From the NCBI RefSeq assembly GCF_008630065.1, contig NZ_VWPL01000006.1, positions 62,001 to 126,000 on the forward strand: a DNA stretch of 64,000 bases. Reading direction: 5' to 3'. Origin of the DNA: Blastochloris sulfoviridis. GTDB lineage: Bacteria; Pseudomonadota; Alphaproteobacteria; Rhizobiales; Xanthobacteraceae. The notes below the pieces were generated by a model. It did no database searches. It was not told the origin of the DNA and saw nothing but the letters and a program-made list of their open reading frames with translations. This document shows positions 45,261 to 54,055 of the stretch, piece by piece (the first letter of the stretch is position 1; each line of letters opens with the position of its first letter). The position numbers and the translations under genes are program-made.

Positions 45261-47005
45261 GCCGTCCGCGCCGCCTGCAGCAGCGCGTCGAACATGTCGT
45301 TCAGCGCGGCGATGATCTGCGTCGCGACGCTGTAGAGGTCTTCGAGCTCGCTCAGCCGCGCCGTCTCCTCGTCGATATTGACGCCAGCCTGCGAGGCTAG
45401 CGAATCGGCCAGGGTGGATTGCGCGCCTTCCGCCGTCTTGTGGCCGGTCTCCGCGCCCTGCGAGATCGCCGCGACGTCCGAAATGATATCCGCCGCGTAG
45501 CTCGAGAACGAGGTCGAGGTGCTGCCCAGCCGGCCGGCGGCGGAGAAGGCGTGCGTATCGGTGAGCGTGTCGTAGAGCCCGTTGGCGATCGTGGCGTTGC
45601 CGCTGGTCACCACCTGGCTGCCGACCGTCAGCGTCGCCGCGCCGGAGAGCTGCGAGCTCGACAGCAGGCCCGGCGTCGCCAGCAGGTCGGCGCGGACATT
45701 GATGTCGGTGGCGTTGGTTCCGGTCAGCAGGTCGTTGAGCCCGAAGAAGCTCGACATCCCCTGCCCGCCCGCGCCCACGGCGCTGGTCATCTCATTGATC
45801 GCGATGCCGGTGCCGGAGGCATCCGCGCCGACCACCAGGTGGCCGGAGGCATCGAAATGGGCCGACACGCCGGCAAGTCCGTCGATGGCGGACGCCAGGT
45901 CGCCGACCGTCGCATAGGCGGTCAGATCGAGGTCGGAATAGGACGCCAGCGTGCCATCCTCGTTGACCACCGCGATGCGCACCGTGCCGGTCGCCGACAG
46001 CGCATCGGCCGCATCCACCACCTTCGTGCCGGTGAGGGTCGACGACGGCGGCAGCGATGTGCCCTGATTGTGCACGGCATTGATCGCGCCGATCAGCTTG
46101 GCGGCGAGCTCGTCAAGCTCATCCTGGACGGCCGGCAGGAGATTGTCGCGCTGCTCGATCAGCGCGCCGATCTCGCCGCTGGTGATCGAGGCGGTGATGT
46201 CCTTGCCATCGACGGTGATGGCGTTGAAGACCGTCGACGAGGTGACGGCACCGACCGACTCGTAGGAGAGCTGGTGGGCGGAGCTGTCGACCAGCGGACT
46301 GCCCGACGCCGAATAGACGTACATCACCCCCGCCGAATTGGTGAAGTAGGACACGTTCATCTTGTCGGCGACGGTCTGCAGCGCGGTGTTGCGCCGGTCG
46401 TCCAGGTCCGCCGTGGAGTCGCCGCGCGCCTGCGCGGCGATGATCTGCTTGTTGAGCGAGGAGATCTCCTCAAGCGCGGCGTTGACGTCGGAGATCACGG
46501 CCTCGATCGAGCCGTCGGCCTCCGCCCGCAGATCCTGGACGCTGCGCGAGGTCTCGCGCAACTGGATGGCGGCCGCCTCGAACTGATCGACCACCGCCGC
46601 CTGCAGGCTCTCGCCCTCCGGGGTGGCGGCGAGATTGGTGAGCGCGGTCTCCAGCGATGCCAGCGTGTTGCCCAGCGACGTCCCCGTCCCGGTCTCGTCA
46701 CCGCCGAAGGTCTGTCCGAACAGGCTCTGCAGGCGATCGGCGTAATTCGCCTTGGTCTCGGCGGCGCCGAGCACCGAGATCGATTCGACCAGGGCCTTGA
46801 CCAGGTACTTGTCGACCTTGCTGGTGATGCCGGTGATCGTCGTGCCCGCGCCGACGCCGGCGGTCGAGGTCGCCACCTGCGTCGCGATCTTGCGCGTATA
46901 GCCTTCGACGTCCGCATTGGCGATGTTCGAGGAGGTCAGCGACACCTGGACCGAGGTTGCCATCAGCGAGCTGGTGGCAATGTTGCGGATCACCGAGAAG
47001 GACAT
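45257..47005 (-). CDS. flgK: Flagellar hook-associated protein 1 FlgK
   Basis: 582 residues. The N-terminus has the rod/hook helix pattern SLMATSVQVSLTSSNIANADVEGYTRK. Residues 130-200 form an amphipathic helical region, and a variable centre follows. The C-terminal signature QAGVNIDEETARLSELEDLYSVATQIIAALNDMFDALL is diagnostic for FlgK. It is the first junction protein at the hook tip, exported by the flagellar type III system with the FlgN-type chaperone encoded just upstream (15 bp). Composition is rich in Ser/Thr/Ala, as expected for an extracellular axial protein. Confidence 0.9.
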   Translation of the reverse strand: MSFSVIRNIATSSLMATSVQVSLTSSNIANADVEGYTRKIATQVATSTAGVGAGTTITGITSKVDKYLVKALVESISVLGAAETKANYADRLQSLFGQTFGGDETGTGTSLGNTLASLETALTNLAATPEGESLQAAVVDQFEAAAIQLRETSRSVQDLRAEADGSIEAVISDVNAALEEISSLNKQIIAAQARGDSTADLDDRRNTALQTVADKMNVSYFTNSAGVMYVYSASGSPLVDSSAHQLSYESVGAVTSSTVFNAITVDGKDITASITSGEIGALIEQRDNLLPAVQDELDELAAKLIGAINAVHNQGTSLPPSSTLTGTKVVDAADALSATGTVRIAVVNEDGTLASYSDLDLTAYATVGDLASAIDGLAGVSAHFDASGHLVVGADASGTGIAINEMTSAVGAGGQGMSSFFGLNDLLTGTNATDINVRADLLATPGLLSSSQLSGAATLTVGSQVVTSGNATIANGLYDTLTDTHAFSAAGRLGSTSTSFSSYAADIISDVAAISQGAETGHKTAEGAQSTLADSLASQAGVNIDEETARLSELEDLYSVATQIIAALNDMFDALLQAARTA

Positions 47006-47020
47006 GACGGGGGCTCCGGG

Positions 47021-47521
47021 TCAAACGTTCAGCGGCGCACGCAGCGACGGCGACGCGGCGGGCGCGATGCGAACCTGGCCCTTGGCGTCGTAGGGCGCGT
47101 TCTGCGTCATGTCCTCGCGGATCGCCCGCATCACCGCATCGAGCCGGCGGTGACTTGCGTCGAGCGCCGCCTGCAGCCGCTCGACGTTCTCGCCGACGGC
47201 GGTGTTGAGCACGCGCGAGCGGGCGACCATGGCCTCGCGCAGCCGTTCGTCGGCCGCGGTCAGGTCGATGTGGCGCGTACGCACCGCGGCGACCCACTGC
47301 TCGAACGCCCCGCCCAGCTCGCTCTTGCGCGCGGTCGAGCCGATCAGCGAGGCCGGGAAGCCACGGCCGAGGATCTTGTTCTCCTCGGTCAGCACCTCGA
47401 CCAGCCGGTCGATCAGCTCGATCGCCTCGGCGACGGCGGCGTCGATGTCGGACGCATCGATGTTGGCGGCATCCTTGTCGAAGACTTGGCTGCCCGGCAT
47501 TCGGGGCGTGTTGTCCATCAT
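47021..47521 (-). CDS. FlgN-like flagellar export chaperone (probable)
   Basis: 166 residues, highly helical and acidic. It has the FlgN-type pattern EAIELIDRLVEVLTEENKILGRG in the N-terminal third, followed by KSELGGAFEQWVAAVR and a long helix (ERLREAMVARSRVLNTAVGENVERLQAALDA). FlgN proteins escort FlgK and FlgL to the export gate; the gene immediately precedes flgK here. Sequence conservation in this family is low, so the call rests on length, helical pattern and position. The last 25 residues are disordered and Pro/Ala-rich. Confidence 0.65.
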   Translation of the reverse strand: MMDNTPRMPGSQVFDKDAANIDASDIDAAVAEAIELIDRLVEVLTEENKILGRGFPASLIGSTARKSELGGAFEQWVAAVRTRHIDLTAADERLREAMVARSRVLNTAVGENVERLQAALDASHRRLDAVMRAIREDMTQNAPYDAKGQVRIAPAASPSLRAPLNV

Positions 47522-47540
47522 GGCACTCTCGCGGGTTGGA

Positions 47541-47834
47541 TCAGGTCCGCTTGCGGTTCATGTTCAGGGTCTGGGCGATTTGGCCATAGGCGGTGACGGC
47601 GGCCTTCTGGCGCACGGCGGCATCCAGCTGCGCCTTGATCGCCTCGCACTCCTCGCCCATGGCGCGGTAGACGTCGGCCAGCTCCGCCGCCAGCGACGCC
47701 ACGAGCTCGGCGCGGTAGGGCTGGCCTGTGGACGACGACGCGCCGATCCGCTGCGCCTCGGCGATAAGCCGCTTCGCCCGGCGCAGCAGAGGCTCGTCGT
47801 CAGACTGCGCGCTGGTTCGGCATCCCGGCAGCAT
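47541..47834 (-). CDS. Small flagellar-cluster protein of unknown function
   Basis: 97 residues from an ATG at 47834 with an excellent ribosome site (GAGGTGATCCG). It is a short, mostly helical protein (LLRRAKRLIAEAQRIGA and ELADVYRAMGEECEAIKAQLDAAV), without cysteine pairs, membrane helix or signal. It lies between flgE and the FlgN-like gene with minimal spacing, so it is surely co-transcribed. Size and helical character could suit a second export chaperone (FliT-like), but nothing in the sequence proves it. Confidence 0.6.
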   Translation of the reverse strand: MLPGCRTSAQSDDEPLLRRAKRLIAEAQRIGASSSTGQPYRAELVASLAAELADVYRAMGEECEAIKAQLDAAVRQKAAVTAYGQIAQTLNMNRKRT

Positions 47835-47838
47835 CGGA

Positions 47839-49092
47839 TCACCTCATCGCCGAAATCAGCGTGTCGTACATGGTGCTGACGGTGCTGATCACCTGCGCGG
47901 AGGCGGAATAGGCCTGCTGCGCCGAGATCATCACGCTGAACTCCTCGGAGGTGTCGGTCTTCGAGGCTTCGAGCGTCGAGCCATTGACCGTCCCGGCGCC
48001 GCCGCTGCCCGAGAGCTGCATGGTCGCCGAACCGGACGACCCGCTCTCGCGGTAGAGGCCGCCGCTTTCCGCCTGCAGGCCGTTGGCATTGGTGAAGGTG
48101 GCCACCGCGATCTGATAGATCGAGCGCACCGCGCCATTGCTGTAGGAGGCGTAGACGATACCGTCCTCGATCGAGATTCCGCTCAACGAGCCGTAGGACA
48201 GACCGTCCTTCTCGATTGTGCCGAGATCGACCTTGATGGTGCCGTCCACCGACTGCTGGGTGAGACCGCTGAAGCTGCCGGGATCGCCGAGATCCAGGCT
48301 GATCGCGCTGTTGGCGGCGCCTGTGGTCCAGCCGGTGATGGAGAGCGTGGTCGGCGCGGCCGAGGCGATCGAGCCGTCGCTGTTGAAGGTGATTGCGATC
48401 GGCGTTGCCATCGAGGTGCCGACCACCGTGGTGCCGTCCGACGACAGCACAGGGTCGGAGAAGGTCGCCTCCCAGGTGCCGATGCCGGTCTTCTCCCAGG
48501 TGATGGAGACCAGCGCCGAGGTGCCGAGCGAGTCGTAGATCTCCAGCGTGGTCTCGAACGTGTCGCCCACCGCCGCATTGGCCGGCAGGTTGGCGCTCAT
48601 CGACACCTCGGTGGTGGGCGCGGCGCAGCTGGTGATGACGTTGGTGTCGATGCTCTCGAGATTGCCGGCGGTGGGCGCGCCGATGACATTGCCGTCGGCA
48701 TCGGTGCGCCAGCCCATCAGAAAATAGCCGTTATTGACGAGATAGCCGTTGTTGTCCTTCGAGAACTCGCCGTTGCGGGTGTAGAACTTTTCGTTCGAGC
48801 CCGCCGTGCCGGTGACCGTGAGGAAGCCGTTGCCCTCGATCGCGAGGTCCGTGGTGCTGCTGGTGCGGGTGAGCTGGCCCTGGGCGCTGATATTGGAGCG
48901 CGTGTTGCTGAGCACGCCGCCGGACGAATAGGACGAGGACGAGGCGCCGGTGACCAGGCTTTCGAAGCTGGCGACGGTGGTCTTGTAGCCGTAGGTGCTG
49001 GAATTGGCGAGGTTGTCCGAGACGGTGGCGATCGCCGTGCTCTGGGCCTTGAGCGCGGAGACCGACGAATTGAGGGCGCCGGAGAGACTCAT
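47839..49092 (-). CDS. flgE: Flagellar hook protein FlgE
   Basis: 417 residues from the ATG at 49092. The N-terminal D0 segment is SLSGALNSSVSALKAQSTAIATVSDNLANSSTYGYK, with the hook-family ANS-x-T-x-GYK pattern. DLAIEGNGFLTVTG follows, and the C-terminal closing helix reads FSVMISAQQAYSASAQVISTVSTMYDTLI. Long Ser/Thr/Gly-rich beta domains lie between. It polymerises into the universal joint between basal body and filament; FlgD, encoded 13 bp upstream, is its cap. Confidence 0.92.
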   Translation of the reverse strand: MSLSGALNSSVSALKAQSTAIATVSDNLANSSTYGYKTTVASFESLVTGASSSSYSSGGVLSNTRSNISAQGQLTRTSSTTDLAIEGNGFLTVTGTAGSNEKFYTRNGEFSKDNNGYLVNNGYFLMGWRTDADGNVIGAPTAGNLESIDTNVITSCAAPTTEVSMSANLPANAAVGDTFETTLEIYDSLGTSALVSITWEKTGIGTWEATFSDPVLSSDGTTVVGTSMATPIAITFNSDGSIASAAPTTLSITGWTTGAANSAISLDLGDPGSFSGLTQQSVDGTIKVDLGTIEKDGLSYGSLSGISIEDGIVYASYSNGAVRSIYQIAVATFTNANGLQAESGGLYRESGSSGSATMQLSGSGGAGTVNGSTLEASKTDTSEEFSVMISAQQAYSASAQVISTVSTMYDTLISAMR

Positions 49093-49105
49093 GGAACACT
49101 GCTCC

Positions 49106-49765
49106 TCAGGACTTGATGGCGATGACGTTCGCGAAGGCGACCTCGGCATCGCCGATCTGCAGCATCACGGTGCCGCTTGAACTGTCGACGCCGGTGACGG
49201 TGCCGATCACGTTGGTCGTGGCGTCGATCGCATTGCCGGCGGCATCGGTGGCGGTGATGGAGATGGTGTAGGCGCCATCCGGCGCCGTGCTGCCGGACGT
49301 GGTCTTGCCGTTCCAGACGAAGCTGTGCTCGCCCGCCGCGGTCTCGCCGGTCGTGGTGTAGACGGTCTTGCCGCTCTCGTCGGTGATCTTGATGGCGACC
49401 TTGGAGGCGTCCGAGGCAAGCGTGTAGTTCCAGGTCGCCTGGCCGTCGGCCAGCGCGTTGGTCTTGCCGACGGCTTCCACGGTGTGGCCGACATAGCCCA
49501 CGGCGTTCGCCGCCAGCAGGCTCGCCAGCGCGGTGGTCACATTGCCGAGCTGCTCGTTGATCTGCGTCTGCTCGCCGAGGCTCGCATAGGACACGAGCTG
49601 GTTCATATACTCGTTCGGATCGGTCGGGCTCAGCGGGTTCTGGTTCTGGAGCTGCACGCACATCAGCGTGAGGAAGTCCGACATGTCCAGATCGGTCGAA
49701 CTGGAGCTGGCGCTCGTGCTCGACGTATAGGCTGACGACGATGAAATCGAAGAAACGGATGTCAT
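49106..49765 (-). CDS. flgD: Flagellar hook capping protein FlgD
   Basis: 219 residues from the ATG at 49765. A Ser-rich N-terminus leads to the FlgD signature MSDFLTLMCVQLQNQNPLSPTDPNEYMNQL and the segment SLGEQTQINEQLGN. The C-terminal half has the tudor/FnIII-type cap domain with GHTVEAVG, FVWNGKTTSGSTAPDGAYTISITATDAAGN. It forms the scaffold at the hook tip and is needed for FlgE assembly. A variant Cys replaces the usual Thr/Ala in the LTLMCVQLQ stretch. Confidence 0.9.
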   Translation of the reverse strand: MTSVSSISSSSAYTSSTSASSSSTDLDMSDFLTLMCVQLQNQNPLSPTDPNEYMNQLVSYASLGEQTQINEQLGNVTTALASLLAANAVGYVGHTVEAVGKTNALADGQATWNYTLASDASKVAIKITDESGKTVYTTTGETAAGEHSFVWNGKTTSGSTAPDGAYTISITATDAAGNAIDATTNVIGTVTGVDSSSGTVMLQIGDAEVAFANVIAIKS

Positions 49766-50158
49766 GACGAATCTCGACCAATGTCCCGCCGCCCGGCGCG
49801 GGCGGGCAGGATCGCTCTCGGCTTCTGCACGAATGGGACGATCTGGAGATTTAACGATGCTGCCCGAAATTCCGGGCGCACTTTCCGCACGGCAGGCGCG
49901 CGCGATGCGCAGGCGCGCAAGACAGAAGCGCGCCGACAAGACATGCGCGCGCTGTCGTCATCGCCGGGCTTGGTCCCAACTTTTGGTCATCGCCGGGCCT
50001 GGCCCGGCGATCTCGATGGGATTGTCACGATGCTGACGCGGACGGTGCCGGACCAACAGGCGGCCGGCGGGGCGATCACGGCATCGAGATGGCCGGGTCA
50101 AGCCCGGCCATGACGGCGTGGCGGCGGCGAGGGTCGGGCCAATCCGCCCGCCTTCGGG
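49766..50158. repeat. Intergenic region with REP-like palindromes
   Basis: 393 bp between fliS and flgD without a gene. It holds two GC-rich palindromes: ATCGCCGGGCC around 49989-50011, and ATGGCCGGGTC with its complement at 50089-50111. A half-copy (CATCGCCGGGCTTGG) lies about 30 bp before the first. Such elements can act as terminators for fliS or as REP sequences; a promoter for flgD should also be here. Confidence 0.6.
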
Positions 50159-50644
50159 TCAGGCCGCCGACGAGGCCGGCGTCTCGGTGCCGGCATTCGC
50201 GCTGGCGCTTGGGCGGGCAGCGAGCGGCGGAATCTTGGCGATCTGCGCCCAGGCGTCGCGCAACTCAGTCAGGCCTTCGGCCAGCTTCTGATAGCGGCGG
50301 ATGGCGTCGGGCTTGCCCATCGCCAGCAGCATCGCCATGATGTTGGCGTGGTAGGTCTTCTGCAGCCGTTCGGCCATCGCGCCGCCCTTGGCGACGTCGA
50401 TATGATGAGCGAGGCCGCGCAGGATCTGCGTCGAATGCGAGGTGAGATTGAACGCCTCTTCGAAGCGCTTCGCCTCGGTTGCGGCGATCGTGCGCTTGAG
50501 GTTGAGCAGCACGCGGTCGAGCGCCATGACGATGGCGGTGGTCGGCGCCACGGTGACGGCGGCGCTGCGATAGGCTGCCGAGACGGCGACGGCCGAGGGG
50601 GCCGATTGCTGTGCCTTGGCGTCAATCATTGCTGTTTGCAGCAT
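50159..50644 (-). CDS. fliS: Flagellar export chaperone FliS
   Basis: 161 residues from the ATG at 50644 (a later ATG at 50629 is possible); it overlaps the end of fliD by 23 bp. The FliS core is recognisable: AAYRSAAVTVAPTTAIVMALDRVLLNLKRTI, then a four-helix pattern with LTSHSTQILRGLAHHID and LQKTYHANIMAMLLAMG, and a disordered Pro/Ala tail. It binds the C-terminus of flagellin and prevents premature polymerisation in the cytoplasm. Gene order fliC-fliD-fliS is the classical one. Confidence 0.82.
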   Translation of the reverse strand: MLQTAMIDAKAQQSAPSAVAVSAAYRSAAVTVAPTTAIVMALDRVLLNLKRTIAATEAKRFEEAFNLTSHSTQILRGLAHHIDVAKGGAMAERLQKTYHANIMAMLLAMGKPDAIRRYQKLAEGLTELRDAWAQIAKIPPLAARPSASANAGTETPASSAA

Positions 50645-52298
50645 CAAGCATTGCCTTGAGATAAGCGAGGGTCGATTCGGCCTTGGCCATCGCGGCCTGA
50701 TATTTCGCGTATCGGGCGGTCAGGCGCTCGCGCAGAGCTTCTGCCCGATCCTCAATGGTCGCGACGTCCGACTCATAGTCGCTAATCTTTTCATTCAGGT
50801 TATCGACCACCGTCTGGATCGAGCCCGAGGAGGTGTCGCTCGCCTTGTTTGCGGCGTTATGGAGCCGGTCGGCTAGGCCGTAGCTCAACGTCACATTGAT
50901 CGATTCGGATGCGTTGCCGATGAAGACGAAGGTGAAGCCCTCATAGGCGGTGCCTGCAGCCCCAATGATGCTGTTGCCGCTGACCGTGAACAGCGAGTTG
51001 TCGCCACCGACTGAAGCCGAGATGATGGTGCCGGCACCGTCCGTGGTGATATCGAGTGTGAACGCAGTCGGCGCCGAGGTGCCGCGCCGCAGCACGGTCA
51101 GGTCGTCCGACGAAGAGGTGAATTGAAAGGTCAGAAGCGACTTGACCTTTTCCAGATTTTCCAGCAGCGCATCCTGCAGCTTGCCGCTGTCAAGTACGAG
51201 ATGGTTGGTGGCGTCGAAGCTGAAGCCGAGAAGCGCCATCGTATTCTGGTCGATCACGGTGTTGAGCGCATTCATCACATCGGAGTTGACCGAACGCAGC
51301 GTACTGTCGCCAAACAGCACGGCGCTGTCGGCAGCGCCGCCGGAGGCGCTCGTCGCCTGCTGGGCGATGACGAAATCGCGATAAGCATTGTAGGCGTCGA
51401 CCAGTTCCTGGACCGAGTCGGCAACCGAATTGAGGTCGGCCCCGACCTCCACCGTCACCGAGGTGTCCGTCGCCGTGGTGGCGTAGAGATAGAATGTCAC
51501 GCCATCGAGCGCGTCGCTGATCTCGTTCGAATCGCGGGTGATCTGCACGCCGTCGATCGTGAGGATGGCGTCCTTGGCCTGCTGCAGCACATTGGCGAAG
51601 GTGCCGGTACCGCTGGTGACGCCGAGGCCGTTCAGCACATCGTCGCCGGACACGGCCGTTGCCGTGATCTCCTTGCCGGTTTCGGTCGCGGTCAGCACCA
51701 GCTTGTAGGAGGAGTCGGACACCTTCAGCACCGTGGCCTTGACGCCGCTCTGGCTGGAGACGGTGTTGATCGCTGCGGCCAACTCGCTGAGATTCATCGT
51801 CGCGGTGACATCGATCTCGACGGCAGTGCCGCCATCGACGGCCAGGCTGAAGACGCCGTTGTAGCCGAGATCGGCGCTCTTGCTCGTCTGGGCACTGCTC
51901 GCCACCTTATGGGCGGTGGCAATCTGGGTTACCTCGATATCGTAGGTGCCAAGCTCGGTGCCACTATCAATGCTGACGCCCAGAACATCGCTGGTGTCGT
52001 AGCTGCCATCGGTCGACAGATAGGCGCTGCGATTGTTGAACACATCATCGGCCTTGGCGAGGTAGCCGGAAGGCGCGCTCAAGCCATAAGCGGCGGACGA
52101 GATGGACGAGAGCAGCGACTGCAATTCCTGATAGGCGGCGACCTTGGTCTCGGTCTTGGTGATCCGGGTCTCGATGCTGTCGGCGGCCGACAGCTTGGCC
52201 GCGACGGCGTCCTCGATCAGCGCGCTCCAGTCCGAGTTCAATGCCGAACTGGTGTAGCTCGTCGAGGTCGAGGAACCGGTGCCGGAGACGCTGGCCAT
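50622..52298 (-). CDS. fliD: Flagellar filament capping protein FliD (HAP2)
   Basis: 558 residues. N-terminal ALNSDWSALIEDAVAAKLSAADSIETRITKTETKVAAYQELQSLLSSI is a FliD_N coiled coil. The middle carries beta-rich domains (GTYDIEVTQIATAHKVAS, AILTIDGVQITRDSNEISDALDGVTFYL). The C-terminal FliD_C includes LVDAYNAYRDFVIAQQ, LGFSFDATNHLVLDSGKLQDALLENLEKVKSLL and the closing helix KISDYESDVATIEDRAEALRERLTARYAKYQAAM. It forms the cap on which flagellin folds. A separate flagellin terminator lies in front of it. Confidence 0.92.
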   Translation of the reverse strand: MASVSGTGSSTSTSYTSSALNSDWSALIEDAVAAKLSAADSIETRITKTETKVAAYQELQSLLSSISSAAYGLSAPSGYLAKADDVFNNRSAYLSTDGSYDTSDVLGVSIDSGTELGTYDIEVTQIATAHKVASSAQTSKSADLGYNGVFSLAVDGGTAVEIDVTATMNLSELAAAINTVSSQSGVKATVLKVSDSSYKLVLTATETGKEITATAVSGDDVLNGLGVTSGTGTFANVLQQAKDAILTIDGVQITRDSNEISDALDGVTFYLYATTATDTSVTVEVGADLNSVADSVQELVDAYNAYRDFVIAQQATSASGGAADSAVLFGDSTLRSVNSDVMNALNTVIDQNTMALLGFSFDATNHLVLDSGKLQDALLENLEKVKSLLTFQFTSSSDDLTVLRRGTSAPTAFTLDITTDGAGTIISASVGGDNSLFTVSGNSIIGAAGTAYEGFTFVFIGNASESINVTLSYGLADRLHNAANKASDTSSGSIQTVVDNLNEKISDYESDVATIEDRAEALRERLTARYAKYQAAMAKAESTLAYLKAMLDAANSND

Positions 52299-52321
52299 GG
52301 CGAGTCATCCATTTTGGAGAA

Positions 52322-52348
52322 ACGGCGGCGGGCCGGGCCCGCCGCCGT
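52322..52348 (-). terminator. Strong hairpin terminator between flagellin and fliD
   Basis: Perfect 13-bp arms ACGGCGGCGGGCC and the complement centre on 52335, followed on the minus strand by TTTCTCC. It lies 12 bp past the flagellin stop. It probably ends most flagellin transcripts, giving more flagellin than FliD and FliS. Confidence 0.65.
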
Positions 52349-52360
52349 CCGGGAGCGTGA

Positions 52361-53176
52361 TCAGCCGAGCAGCTTCAGCAGCGCCTGCGGCATGGAGTTC
52401 GCCGACGCCGCGGCGGCAACGGCCGCCTGCACCTTCACCTCGGACGACGACAGCTTGGCCTGCTCGGCCGCGATGTCGACGTCGGCGATCGCCGAACTGG
52501 CCGCATCGAGGTTTTCGATCGACGTCGCAATCGTTTCGCTCTGGAAGTCGAACCGGGACTGCAGGGCACCGATATTGGCACGCGCGGCCGACACGGTGCT
52601 GATCGCGGTGGTCACGCCGGCAATCGCGGTTTCGGCAGCGGCCTGGGTCGTGGCACCGGCCGCGGCGACGCCGAGGGCGGCAGCGTCAATATCGGTGAAC
52701 GACAGCTCGATCACATCGGCCGCATCCGAGCCGACGAACACGTCGGCGGCGGTGAAGGAGCCAGTGAGCAGCGACTGGCCGTTGTAGCGGGTGCCGGTCG
52801 CGACCGAGCCGATTTCGAGCACCAGCGCGTCGTACTCCGCCCCGATATAGGCACGCTCCGTGTCGGTGACGGTGGCCGAGGCCGACTGCGTGACCAGCGC
52901 CTTCATGCGCATCAGGATGTCGGAGATGCGGGCCGCGCCGCCGTCGGCGGTCTGCAGCATCGACATGGCGTGCGAGGCGTTGGTGGCCGCCTGCTCGAGC
53001 GCCACGACGTCCGAGTTGATGCGGGTCGAGATGGCGAGGCCGGCGGCGTCGTCCGACGCCTTGGTGATACGCGACCCGGACGCGATCTTCGACAGCGAGC
53101 TCGACTGGTCGGCCGCGTTGACGTTCAGGTAGCGGACGGCCGAGTTGGCGGCGGTGTTGGTCGAAATAACGGGCAT
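52361..53176 (-). CDS. fliC: Flagellin
   Basis: 271 residues from the ATG at 53176 (MPVISTNTAANSAVRYLN), with AGAAAGG about ten bases upstream. N-terminal D0/D1: SLSKIASGSRITKASDDAAGLAIS, the flagellin hallmark. C-terminal D1/D0: ARANIGALQSRFDFQSETIATSIENL with AIADVDIAAEQAKLSSSEV and a terminal LLKLLG. The variable centre is only about 70 residues long, so D2/D3 domains are missing or minimal, as in many alphaproteobacterial flagellins. A small hairpin (CCGGC-TTCT-GCCGG) lies in the 5' leader near 53207-53220. The gene is followed by a strong terminator. Confidence 0.94.
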   Translation of the reverse strand: MPVISTNTAANSAVRYLNVNAADQSSSLSKIASGSRITKASDDAAGLAISTRINSDVVALEQAATNASHAMSMLQTADGGAARISDILMRMKALVTQSASATVTDTERAYIGAEYDALVLEIGSVATGTRYNGQSLLTGSFTAADVFVGSDAADVIELSFTDIDAAALGVAAAGATTQAAAETAIAGVTTAISTVSAARANIGALQSRFDFQSETIATSIENLDAASSAIADVDIAAEQAKLSSSEVKVQAAVAAAASANSMPQALLKLLG

Positions 53177-53323
53177 TGGTGTCAACCTTTCTGTTGAACG
53201 AGGCCTCCGGCTTCTGCCGGCGGCGGCGACGCGATCGGGTCTGTGTCCCGGTGGCGTCTACAGGTTCAACGAAAGCCCGCCCCCCAAACTGGCGGACCGG
53301 ACCGCGGCCATGCTTGCGCGTGG

Positions 53324-54055
53324 TTAGTCCGCGGTTAATGACTGGCGGATCGAGCGCTCCTGGCTGCGCAACAGCTTGCGAAGCTGCTGGCGGCCGCGCT
53401 TGAGCAGCGATTCCACCGCCGACACCGTGGTCTGCATCACCTCGGCGATCTCGGCGTTGGACAGGTTCTCGTGGTAGGAGAGGATCAGCACCACCCGCTG
53501 GTGGTCGGGCAGCTGGCCCATGGCGCCTTCGAGCGCATTCACCACCTCGGTGCGGTGGAGCTGGCTCTCGGCGCCCGGCGCGCCGTCCGGCACTTCCGGC
53601 GCGGTCTCCAGATCCTGGTTGCGCGGCTGGCGGCGCAGGTCGATGCAGCGGTTGGTCACCACCCGGTAGAGCCAGGTCGAGAACTTGGCCCGGCCGCCCT
53701 CCCAGCGGCCGCGATGGGTCCACACCTTCAGCAGCACATCCTGCACCACGTCCTCGGCGTCGGCCGGATTGTCGAGGATGCGCAGCGCCAGCGCGTAGGC
53801 GCGGTCGATGTGGCGGCGCACCAGCAGCGCGAACGCCGTCTCGTCGCTCTCGCCGATGCGCTGCAGAAGCTCGTCGTCGCTGGCGGCGCTTGAGGCCGCC
53901 GGACTGGCGGGACGCCGCGCCGCGCCAGGAGCGTCAGGCTGCAGCGCCGCAGCGCCCGGCTGAAGCGTCGCAGCGTCCGGCTGAAGCGTCGCAACGTCCG
54001 GCTGGAGCGTCGCAACGTCCGCGACCGGCGCCGTCAAGACCGATGCGTTCGCCAT
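53324..54055 (-). CDS. ECF-type RNA polymerase sigma factor
   Basis: 243 residues from the ATG at 54055 with a perfect GGAGG site. Residues 14-41 hold four heptads of the form VATLQPD, a low-complexity N-terminus not part of the sigma fold. Region 2 runs from about residue 62: DETAFALLVRRHIDRAYALALRILDNPADAEDVVQDVLLKVW with STWLYRVVTNRCIDLRRQ. Region 4 is near the C-terminus: LPDHQRVVLILSYHENLSNAEIAEVMQTTVSAVESLLKRGRQQLRKLL. Region 3 is absent, as in group IV sigma factors. No anti-sigma gene is adjacent; the next gene downstream is flagellin, 147 bp away, so control of motility genes is possible but unproven. Confidence 0.9.
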   Translation of the reverse strand: MANASVLTAPVADVATLQPDVATLQPDAATLQPGAAALQPDAPGAARRPASPAASSAASDDELLQRIGESDETAFALLVRRHIDRAYALALRILDNPADAEDVVQDVLLKVWTHRGRWEGGRAKFSTWLYRVVTNRCIDLRRQPRNQDLETAPEVPDGAPGAESQLHRTEVVNALEGAMGQLPDHQRVVLILSYHENLSNAEIAEVMQTTVSAVESLLKRGRQQLRKLLRSQERSIRQSLTAD

